Source: Desulfofundulus thermosubterraneus DSM 16057
Lineage (GTDB): Bacteria; Bacillota; Desulfotomaculia; Desulfotomaculales; Desulfovirgulaceae
DNA length: 61,172 bases
Assembly: GCF_900142025.1 (NCBI RefSeq)
Contig: NZ_FQZM01000022.1
Span: 1-61,172, forward strand
Direction: 5' to 3'
Below, one piece after another: positions 55,524 to 61,172 of the stretch (the first letter of the stretch is position 1; every line of letters starts with the position of its first letter). The position numbers were made by a program, and so were the translations under genes. The notes below the pieces were generated by a model. It was not told the DNA's origin, did no database searches, and saw only the letters and a program-made list of their open reading frames with translations.

Positions 55524-56047
55524 ACTGGGTTTCTGGACAATCTGTTTGCAACTGGTTTGCAACCGGTTTGCAACTCGTTAGCAATTATCGCGGGGATGGA
55601 GGGACGGAAACCCCCTGCCGCAAGTCCCAAAAAAAAAGGGACGCGGGCAAGGGGGTTCTTTTTTTCGTGCGACAGCAGGGACAGGACGGGAACTAAAAGG
55701 CAGGGGTAAGGACGATAAAATAACCCACAGAGCCTGCACCTGAGCATCGGTAAGCCTAATGCCACATATTCACAACTTGGCTGGGTTATTACAGAGTGCA
55801 GGCGTTCTTTGATCCAGGTGGTTACCAGGTCGTTTAACCGGACCCCTTTCTTTTGGGCGAGTAGGCGCAGGCGCTTTAGATCTTCTTTTTCCAGGTCAAT
55901 TGATATTACCAGGTTGTTTCGTTTGACAAACTGGATTTCGTCGGCCTCTTCAAGGTCGTCGGTAAAATCCGCCAAAGAGTGAGTTTCCCAGAATTCCCGG
56001 GCTTCTTCTATTGTTTTAAAGTCGGGGATTTTGTTTTTCGGGGTCAT
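55457..56047 (-). CDS. BrnA-like ribbon-helix-helix antitoxin with aberrant tail
   Basis: Residues 1-88 match BrnA/CopG-type antitoxins: KIPDFKTIEEAREFWETHSLADF, FVKRNNLVISIDLEKEDLKRL and VRLNDLVTTWIKERL. Such proteins bind their own promoter and a BrnT toxin. After about residue 90 the frame continues for a further 106 residues with no family similarity, rich in Cys and Pro, running through the iterons; the normal stop has probably been lost. A truncated BrnT frame overlaps the start (ATGA). Confidence 0.7.
   Translation of the reverse strand: MTPKNKIPDFKTIEEAREFWETHSLADFTDDLEEADEIQFVKRNNLVISIDLEKEDLKRLRLLAQKKGVRLNDLVTTWIKERLHSVITQPSCEYVALGLPMLRCRLCGLFYRPYPCLLVPVLSLLSHEKKNPLARVPFFLGLAAGGFRPSIPAIIANELQTGCKPVANRLSRNPVKSRVLFWTVLDCQFMSNTRKP
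55544..55586 (+). repeat. Four 11-bp iterons
   Basis: GTTTGCAACTG, GTTTGCAACCG, GTTTGCAACTC and a degenerate GTTAGCAATT follow without gaps. The 11-bp period places each unit about one DNA turn apart, as in binding-site arrays for replication initiators, recombinases or repressors. They lie in the tail of the BrnA-like frame. Confidence 0.75.
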
Positions 56048-56211
56048 TTTCCAACTCTCCTTTGGTAGTATTTCCTTTCGGCCTGATCCATATCCCGAGC
56101 GGTAACAACCATCGCCCGGCCGTGTTTGAATCGAATAAATACGATGAAGAGGTATCGCCCGGATTCAGTCCGGTCCAGGGCATAGTAAGGGAATTTCTTC
56201 CTTATTCCAGA
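56044..56211 (-). pseudogene. BrnT-like toxin, C-terminal remnant
   Basis: Minus-strand frame with FPYYALDRTESGRYLFIVF and AMVVTARDMDQAERKYYQRR, the C-terminal part of BrnT-type ribonuclease toxins. An in-frame stop lies just upstream (56212-56214) and the N-terminal half is absent. The last codons overlap the antitoxin start, the normal toxin-antitoxin order. The DNA behind it (56215-56490) shows other broken minus-strand frames, for example one ending LTIFYRL, that I cannot assign. Confidence 0.65.
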
Positions 56212-56493
56212 CTAATTGAGATATGTACACATGGATCACCGTTGCTTTCCAGATTTCACAACCGGTAAAAAATGGTCAGGTCATCTTTGCCGTTACCACT
56301 ACAATCGATGATTTCCTGCAGGTAAGTTTTAGTCCGCAGGACGTCGGTCTCCTGAAGGTCGGGCGGCTGCTGACATTTTGGCCTGCGCCTTTAGCTTTAT
56401 TTCTTCCGGTGATACCAGGCCGTTTAAACGAACTACCATTGAACTGTACCTTGTTGTCCAGTATACCATATCCTGTAATTAGGAGCAACAATC

Positions 56494-56526
56494 AGCGGTG
56501 GGCTATCGTGCCGGCCGCTTTTTTTA
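56494..56526 (+). terminator. Terminator before the accessory membrane-protein ORF
   Basis: GCGGTGGGC pairs with GCCGGCCGC (one mismatch, one G-U) around TATCGT and is followed by TTTTTTTATT. Confidence 0.65.
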
Positions 56527-56542
56527 TTGGGGGTGGCAAAGC

Positions 56543-57157
56543 ATGAAAGAAAAGACTCTGGGCTTAATAACCCTGTTCATCCTGGACGTCTGGATCCTGG
56601 GGACCGCCGCGGCCTGGCTGCATGGTTTCGGAACCTGGCTAAAGGGGCAACCCCTATTTGCCACTCCGGCGGAGAAGGCTGCAGCAGCCCATGCTTTCGA
56701 ATCGGTGTCCTGGTACTGGCACCACCCCATTACCGTGGTCAGGGCGTGGCTGAGCGGCAGGCCGCTGTCAAAAATACCTCGCTGCCGCTCGGTATTGCTC
56801 CCGGCCCTGACGGGCCGGAGCGCAGTAAGCCGGGCTCCGGGCCTTCGGCGGCACCCCCGCTTCGCGGGGGCAAGGGGGCTTCGCCCCTGCCACCCTCGGC
56901 CCTCCGGGGTTCGCGCTCCGCGCTCACCCGGCCGAGCTCCGGCGGCCCTGCGCTCCGCCGGCAACGCTTGCACCGGCAGCCGGGGGCAACACTTCACTGC
57001 CTGCCGGCTGCGCTTCGGGCCGCAAAAGGGGGCCGGGGGCTCCGCCCCCTACCCCCTTTCAAACCCCCAACCCCCGCCGGGGGGTACAACCCCCCGGACC
57101 CCCATAAAACGCTCCGCCGGTTTTTGGCGGGGCTGTTATTTTACGGGAGGTGTTTAA
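56543..57157 (+). CDS. Unknown ORF: short membrane-protein start running into hairpin DNA
   Basis: Begins MKEKTLGLITLFILDVWILG at ATG 56543. Residues 1-73 look like real protein: one hydrophobic segment (about 5-25), then a Trp- and His-rich stretch ending WYWHHPITVVRAWLSGRPLS. It faintly recalls the N-terminus of conjugative coupling proteins, but this is not secure. From about residue 75 the frame crosses the GC-rich hairpin array and the sequence becomes Pro/Arg/Gly-rich and not protein-like. Probably a gene interrupted or extended by the array. Confidence 0.4.
   Translation: MKEKTLGLITLFILDVWILGTAAAWLHGFGTWLKGQPLFATPAEKAAAAHAFESVSWYWHHPITVVRAWLSGRPLSKIPRCRSVLLPALTGRSAVSRAPGLRRHPRFAGARGLRPCHPRPSGVRAPRSPGRAPAALRSAGNACTGSRGQHFTACRLRFGPQKGAGGSAPYPLSNPQPPPGGTTPRTPIKRSAGFWRGCYFTGGV
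56765..57140. repeat. GC-rich array of short tetraloop hairpins
   Basis: About 375 bp made mostly of back-to-back short palindromes with TTCG or TCCG-type loops: CCCCGCTTCGCGGGG, GGGGCTTCGCCCC, GGGGGCTCCGCCCCC, CCGGCCCTGACGGGCCGG, CTGCGCTCCGCCGG-like units and CCCCCGCCGGGGGG. Both strands stay open in some frames, but codon use is not protein-like. It ends just before a GGGAGG ribosome site (57145) and the replication-relaxation gene. No known family was recognised. Confidence 0.7.
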
Positions 57158-57186
57158 CTATCGCGAAAATCACTAAAGCAAAGCAG

Positions 57187-57831
57187 TTGACTGAGCGCGA
57201 CAAGGCCATCCTTACGGATCTGGCCAGATGTAGAGTGCTTTCCCTGGAACAAATCAAAAACGCCTACTGGCCCACGGCAAAAGAGAGGACCTGCCTGGAG
57301 AGGCTGCAGAGGCTTGAAAAGGCGGGCTACATTCAGAGCGAAACAGTTCCTGGAGAAAAACCGGGCATTTGGGTAAGGGTTTTTTGTTTAGGCCACCAGG
57401 GTAAGGAATGGGCTACAGGCCCGGAGGGTGGGTTCGACAGCAAGAAGGTTTTCACTCACCCGGGCAAGTGGGACGAAATTTTGCACCAGGTCAGGACAAA
57501 TGAAATCTATTACCGTTTGAGTCCAACAGAGAGAGACACTTTCAGGATTGGTGACGTAATCGAGGTGGAAAGGGAGTATTACAAAGGGAGCGGCGGCATT
57601 GAGATTCCTGATGCTGCTTATGTCAGCGATTCCGGGGAGGAAATCTACGTGGAAGCCGACGTGGGACACTATACTTCCGCCCAGGTGAGAGCCAAAGCGG
57701 CCAGCTTCGAGGGTACCAGGACCATATGGGTCTGCCCGGCCGGCCGGGAAAGGTTTCTCCAAAGGCACGGGGCCAGGGGAGAGTTTTTCACTCACGCTTT
57801 ATTAGGAGGGGTTATAGGAGCGCAGCGGTAA
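57187..57831 (+). CDS. Replication-relaxation family protein
   Basis: A protein of about 214 residues: an N-terminal winged-helix region (ERDKAILTDLARCRVLSLEQI and CLERLQRLEKAGYI) followed by a domain with EIPDAAYVSDSGEEIYVEADVGH and TIWVCPAGRERFL. This layout is that of the replication-relaxation family found on plasmids and integrative elements of Firmicutes. The open frame runs back to 56527, but the ribosome site GGGAGG at 57145-57150 argues for a start near 57160-57187; the first standard codon is TTG 57187. It marks the region as a former mobile element. Confidence 0.7.
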   Translation: MTERDKAILTDLARCRVLSLEQIKNAYWPTAKERTCLERLQRLEKAGYIQSETVPGEKPGIWVRVFCLGHQGKEWATGPEGGFDSKKVFTHPGKWDEILHQVRTNEIYYRLSPTERDTFRIGDVIEVEREYYKGSGGIEIPDAAYVSDSGEEIYVEADVGHYTSAQVRAKAASFEGTRTIWVCPAGRERFLQRHGARGEFFTHALLGGVIGAQR

Positions 57832-57945
57832 AAAGTCAAGCACTTTTTGAAGGGAAATTGGAAAAAATTTTTGGGGTTAAGAACCAGGCCCAGAAACTGA
57901 CAATATCTGGGCATTACCTGCAGTGGTCACACTTAAAGGAGGCGA
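57832..57945 (+). other. Possible 5' fragment of a further element gene
   Basis: In a frame overlapping the end of the replication-relaxation gene there is a protein-like stretch (ALFEGKLEKIFGVKNQAQ, then SGHYLQWSHLKEA) that continues into the IS110 sequence. It may be the start of the next gene of the element, cut by the insertion sequence, or just the non-coding end of the IS. No start codon is clear. Confidence 0.3.
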
Positions 57946-59073
57946 TCAATCACCCCTTTTCCTGGGCGTATAAAGCTGGTTTGAGCGCAGCAAAGCAAAA
58001 ACCAGCCGGACCAGTTTTCTGGCGGTAAGGACGAGTGCTCTTTTGTGTTTATGCGTACGGGCTTCATTGTACTTGGCCTGGTAGAATTCGCGGTATTCCT
58101 GATCATGCACCCTAATCAGGTTAGCTGCCTCCACCAGGTAATAGCGCAAGTACTTGTTGCCGGAGCGAACCCGCGGGGTATCCTGGGCCTTCCACTGGCC
58201 GGATTGGTGTTCGTTCCATACCAGACCGGCGTATTTAGCCAGAGCTTTCTGGCTTTTAAACCGCCTGATGTCGCCGATCTCGGCCAGAATGCCAGCCGCA
58301 TATACCGGGCCAACGCCTTTGATGGAAGTTAAAGTCTGAGGGAAGGCCTCCAGATGCTGGGCAATCAGCTTATCCAGCCTTTTCAACTCTGACTGCAGGG
58401 CCCGGATGACGCTGATACTGGCAGCCAGGCAGGCGTTAACAGGGTCAGCCAGGGACTTGCTCAGGCGATAGGAAGAGCGTGCTGCTTTCTGCAGGGCTTT
58501 AGCCACCCCTTCAGCATCCACCAGGCGGTTTTTGCTCTTCTCCTGTAGAAAAGAAACCAGTTCCTCTAAAGGCATGGCAGCAATCTCGTCCGGGGAATAG
58601 AACTCCTCTACCACTGCTATGGCCGTAGCACCGAAGGGGTCGGAAAAGATCTTCTCCTGGCGCAGGGAACTGAATTTCAGGAAAAGATTGTTCAAGAAAT
58701 ACGTCTTTTCCCGGGCAATCGTCTGAGCTAAGTGAAACCTGGTGCGGGTCAACCGTTGGAGGGCAAGGAAACGTTCGTCCATAAAAACCTCCTCCGGGAG
58801 GCGACCGAAGCGCAATTTATCAGCAATAACCCAGGCATCAATATCATCATTTTTCGGCAAGTCATTGTAAGATTTCTTGAAGTTATTGACCGTCCTGGGA
58901 TTTAAAACATGGATTTGCGGTGAAAACGGGGCCAGTTTCTCCGAGTTTTGGCAAAAAGCGGTCAGGTGGTAACCGTAATTAGAAGTAGCCTCCAGGCCCA
59001 GAACTACCTGTTGCATAGAATGCCGGGCTGCAAGCTCAACGAGGTTATCCACCAGGATATTTGCTCCGTCCAC
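57946..59073 (-). pseudogene. IS110-family transposase lacking its N-terminus
   Basis: The frame keeps LEATSNYGYHL and NDDIDAWVIADKLR of the DEDD domain, and the C-terminal Tnp_IS116 region SIKGVGPVYAAGILAEIGDI with RVRSGNKYLRYYLVEAANLI, including the serine region. The N-terminal part with the first catalytic Asp (GIDVSK-type motif) is missing. At about 59073-59079 the sequence passes directly into the ISLre2-type transposase. So this is not a clean insertion but a fused remnant, probably inactive. Confidence 0.8.
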
Positions 59074-59633
59074 CGCGCCACCTCTTTCCCTCCGGGAGCT
59101 TCGCCGTCTTCAAAAACCGCTATTCTTTTTTCTTGGCCTTCGCGTTGGAGAACTTCGCCTACTTCTTGGGTGGCCTGCCAGATGGTCATGGGACTTACGC
59201 CGGGAACGAGGTAGCTCAAAATGTCCGCGGCCCGGGCAAAGGAAAGCTCGGTGCTTAGTTTGACAGCCAGTTCTTTTAAGCGGGGGGTAATCCTGACCCG
59301 GGCTGGCCAGCCCAGTAGCTCATCTAAAAAGAGGCTGGTTTCCCCGGTTTTTTTGTTCCTGTACAGGCGCCTTTTGTAGAGAAACTCCCCAAAGGTGCTG
59401 ATGGCTGTTTTATCCCGAAACCCGACCACCCTCCAGGTACTCCGGTCACGTTCATTCATCAGGCGGGTATCGAGCTGTTCCAGTGCCCAGGTGAATATTT
59501 GGTTGCTGACCTTCTGACAAAGCTCGTGGATACCTTTTTCAAGTTCATAGAAGTCCTTGCAACTACCAAGTAATTCAATCAGACCCTTAACGAAAAGAAG
59601 GACTGCCCCCACTATGTGGCGAATATTTAACAT
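59074..59633 (-). pseudogene. ISLre2/UPF0236 transposase, truncated
   Basis: Begins MLNIRHIVGAVLLFVKGLIE and contains LVPGVSPMTIWQATQEVGEVL and RIAVFEDGEAPGGKEVA; then the sequence changes to IS110 DNA read in another frame. About 185 real residues remain of a protein normally over 400, and the catalytic part is lost. Two amino-acid differences from the 14602 copy over the first 73 residues. Confidence 0.85.
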
Positions 59634-59742
59634 GAGACCTCACACTCCTTTAGCTTGATTTTTGGTGTTTTTTTGGGGCGAGGTCTCATTTCTTTTTCAT
59701 TGGGCTGATCCCCTTCTGGTACCTATTGAAATTTTACACGGC
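59074..59742 (-). mobile_element. ISLre2/UPF0236-type insertion sequence, left part
   Basis: From the end at about 59742 (complement of GGCCGTGTAAAATTTC) inward, this matches the relic at 14495 in inverse orientation. It is cut at about 59075 by IS110 sequence; the rest of the element is not in the window. The two partial copies form an inverted pair about 45 kb apart. Confidence 0.8.
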
Positions 59743-60154
59743 CTACCTTGGCTACCATCGAAGCATCCAAAAAATGGATTGTGGCTGATTAATTCAAATT
59801 CCCACTGCTCTCTATTTAACTGGTCGTACCTTGTGATGCATTAGGTACAAAAACAAAAAGGAAAACTGAATAAATATTTTTCAAGCTGCTGGCCCAGTTG
59901 CCGCGGGGTGAGCCGAGGCTCCGGTCGGGCAGGTGCTGAAAAAAGTGACGACAGGGAGAACAGCGCCCCTGGCGGAGGCCATGCGCAATAGTGAGCGCAA
60001 AGCAGCTCCCCGCTCGAAGAGCGGATCGGCCGTCGTATGCCCGTGCCCCAGGCCATGGGGGCGCGGGTACGTCGAGAAAGAAGCAATATTCGTCGCAAGC
60101 TGCCGGCGGGATGGCCCCCGCCGTGATCATATGTGATTTTATTTTATCGAAATA
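59743..60154. other. Non-coding accessory DNA between IS remnant and hicAB
   Basis: No gene is supported in these 412 nt. Several imperfect palindromes are visible, such as GCTCCCCGCTCGAAGAGCGGATC and CCCCAGGCCATGGGGGCGCGGG. The composition shifts from AT-rich (59743-59890) to GC-rich (59891-60120), suggesting joined fragments. Confidence 0.4.
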
Positions 60155-60182
60155 TTTACCCTTAAGCAACGTGTGATATAAT
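60155..60182 (+). promoter_or_regulatory. Predicted promoter of hicAB
   Basis: TTTACC (60155-60160), a 16-nt spacer and TATAAT (60177-60182) preceded by TGA, an extended -10. It lies 26 nt before hicA. Confidence 0.6.
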
Positions 60183-60208
60183 ATAACCAAGCAAAGAAGG
60201 TATAAGTC

Positions 60209-60463
60209 GTGGGCAAGTTTGAGAAGTTAATCAAAAAGATCTACTCGCGGCCCGTACCGGTTGACATTACATACCAGGAAGCAGCTCGACTGCTCATCAG
60301 CGTTGGTTGCACCATGCGGAAAAGAGGCGGCAGCCACAGGGTATTCACTTACCCGGGTTACCCCTACGTTATTGTTTTGATGGAGAGTGAAAATCTCAAA
60401 CAATATCAGGTCTTGGACATAAGAAAGCTGCTTGAGCATATCGGCCTGACCAGGCCGAGTTAG
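60209..60463 (+). CDS. hicA: HicA-family toxin
   Basis: An 84-residue HicA-type mRNA interferase with the double-stranded-RNA-binding-like fold. Seen: LLISVGCTMRKRGGSHRVF with the catalytic His in GGSHRVF, and the C-terminal LKQYQVLDIRKLLEHIGL. Such toxins cleave mRNA until blocked by HicB. GTG start behind AAGAAGGT. hicB begins within 4 nt. The toxin-first order is usual. Confidence 0.88.
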   Translation: MGKFEKLIKKIYSRPVPVDITYQEAARLLISVGCTMRKRGGSHRVFTYPGYPYVIVLMESENLKQYQVLDIRKLLEHIGLTRPS

Positions 60464-60466
60464 GGG

Positions 60467-60814
60467 GTGATGATATTGACAGTTATCATTAACAAATCTT
60501 TTAAATTCAACAAAGAAGCCTTTGAGGGGGAGCTTGACCGTTTCCTGGACATTCCGGAAAACCACGATGAGTTGGTCAGAAAAAGTGAGTCCTACCGGCA
60601 CGTCAATTATCCGGTAACATTCACCCCCCTTCCGGACGGGGAGTGGGTGGCCGAACATCCCGACCTCCCCGGCTGCAAGGCACACGGAAGGACGCGTGAA
60701 GAGGCGGCCGCAAAACTGGAGGAAGTCAAGCTATCCTGGATTTACGCAGCTCTGGCCGAGGGTTACAGGATCCCCGAATCAGGTCAAAACATGCGGGTTG
60801 CAATAACAAGTTAA
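60467..60814 (+). CDS. hicB: HicB-family antitoxin
   Basis: A 115-residue HicB-like protein: the partial RNase H-like fold is shown by YPVTFTPLPDGEWVAEHPDLPGCKAHGRTREEA and ALAEGYRIPES. An N-terminal extension of about 40 residues (KFNKEAFEGELDRFLD) is unusual and may begin at an internal start instead. No DNA-binding helix-turn-helix is clear at the C-terminus. Pairs with hicA directly upstream. A short hairpin, AACCGGGTTTGACCCGGTT, follows at about 60826-60844 with TTTTTTG and may be its terminator. Confidence 0.85.
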   Translation: MMILTVIINKSFKFNKEAFEGELDRFLDIPENHDELVRKSESYRHVNYPVTFTPLPDGEWVAEHPDLPGCKAHGRTREEAAAKLEEVKLSWIYAALAEGYRIPESGQNMRVAITS

Positions 60815-60825
60815 TGAAGTTCAGA

Positions 60826-60851
60826 ACCGGGTTTGACCCGGTTTTTTGTTG
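60826..60851 (+). terminator. Terminator after hicB
   Basis: AACCGGGT and ACCCGGTT form an 8-bp stem with a short TTG loop, followed by TTTTTGTTG; it lies 12 nt after the hicB stop. Confidence 0.8.
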
Positions 60852-60924
60852 TTAAGGAAAGTATACTTTTTGGGGGGCTCTTATAGGGGTACCCAATGAG
60901 CCCATATTATGGTAATATTTAGAC

Positions 60925-61172
60925 ATGAGGTACTCGTCGAAAATTAAAGAAATACTGAAGTTAAAATGGCCTGAGTTTGAAGCGAAGTATTCAGCGGCTA
61001 TCCGTGAATGCGAAAAGGAAGCTGTCACTAAGGTCCTTGGATGTGGGGACCCCCCAAACGGGTTTGCTGAATACTGGTGTTTAGATTGCGGGGGCAAAGA
61101 AAAAAAGATCGTTCCATTTACTTGCAAAAGCAGATTTTGTCCCTCATGTGGTAAGGTTTACACAGATAAATG
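60925..61172 (+). CDS. IS91-family transposase, N-terminal part (cut by window end)
   Basis: An open frame from ATG 60925 reaches the window end after 82 codons. It has the zinc-binding N-terminus of IS91-type transposases: CGDPPNGFAEYWCLDCGGKEK and PFTCKSRFCPSCGKVYTDK, with paired cysteines. These proteins are HUH-type nucleases that move DNA by rolling-circle transposition. The catalytic His-U-His and Tyr would lie outside the window. The low GC content fits foreign origin. Confidence 0.85.
   Translation, partial: MRYSSKIKEILKLKWPEFEAKYSAAIRECEKEAVTKVLGCGDPPNGFAEYWCLDCGGKEKKIVPFTCKSRFCPSCGKVYTDK

Noticed and set aside
55544-55586. CRISPR array
   Set aside because: Units are 11 bp, directly adjacent and without spacers; they are iterons.
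56527-57150. N-terminal extension of the replication-relaxation protein
   Set aside because: The frame crosses the hairpin array with non-protein-like composition, and a ribosome site at 57145 marks a start just downstream.

Overview
The window looks like chromosome of a GC-rich, spore-forming, anaerobic Firmicute of the Desulfotomaculum / Desulfofundulus / Pelotomaculum type (inference). The signs are the Clostridia-type order yebC-bofC-ruvCAB-queH-spoIID-queA-tgt-yajC-secDF, a SpoIID protein, an AddAB rather than RecBCD nuclease, many TTG and GTG starts behind strong AGGAGG sites, and a SigI/RsgI pair. No tRNA gene or CRISPR array was seen.

Layout. 1-200: end of an rRNA operon (5S rRNA and terminator). 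230-14460: housekeeping block: nadE, yebC, bofC-like, ruvC-ruvA-ruvB, queH, a DUF2905 protein, spoIID, queA, tgt, yajC, an HD protein, secD, secF, a small membrane protein and a YteA/DksA-type zinc-finger protein. Two nested palindromic elements sit in front of queH and tgt. 14495-15145: relic of an ISLre2-type insertion sequence. 15157-30363: histidine utilisation locus. 30484-34889: a decayed HD gene, a cation efflux protein, sigI-rsgI and a CBS protein. 34957-38548 (minus strand): DASS transporter, gamma-class carbonic anhydrase and an ArsB/NhaD-type transporter. 39227-51595: addB-addA-sbcD-sbcC, flanked by two copies of a short direct repeat. 51760-55410: an NCS2 permease and a cobalt/nickel ECF transporter (cbiM, cbiN-like, cbiQ) with no ATPase gene beside it. 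55411-61172: accessory DNA with an orphan BrnA-type antitoxin and BrnT remnant, 11-bp iterons, an unusual GC-rich hairpin array, a replication-relaxation protein, a fused IS110/ISLre2 remnant, hicA-hicB and the start of an IS91-family transposase.

The most interesting part is the hut locus. The catabolic set is hutH, hutU, ftcD, hutI and fchA, ending in hutP; it converts histidine to glutamate and passes the formimino carbon to tetrahydrofolate. Between hutH and hutU lies an insert that looks less GC-rich: a second, divergent urocanase, an AraC-type regulator and a five-gene Liv-type ABC transporter. hutH has a good sigma-A promoter (TTGACA-N17-TAATAT). Its leader carries three NAG triplets spaced exactly 4 nt apart, directly before a factor-independent terminator. 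That is the arrangement expected for HutP antitermination, and hutP is the last gene of the locus. The divergent urocanase has changes in normally invariant motifs, and LivF has a Gly-to-Asp change in its Walker A motif.
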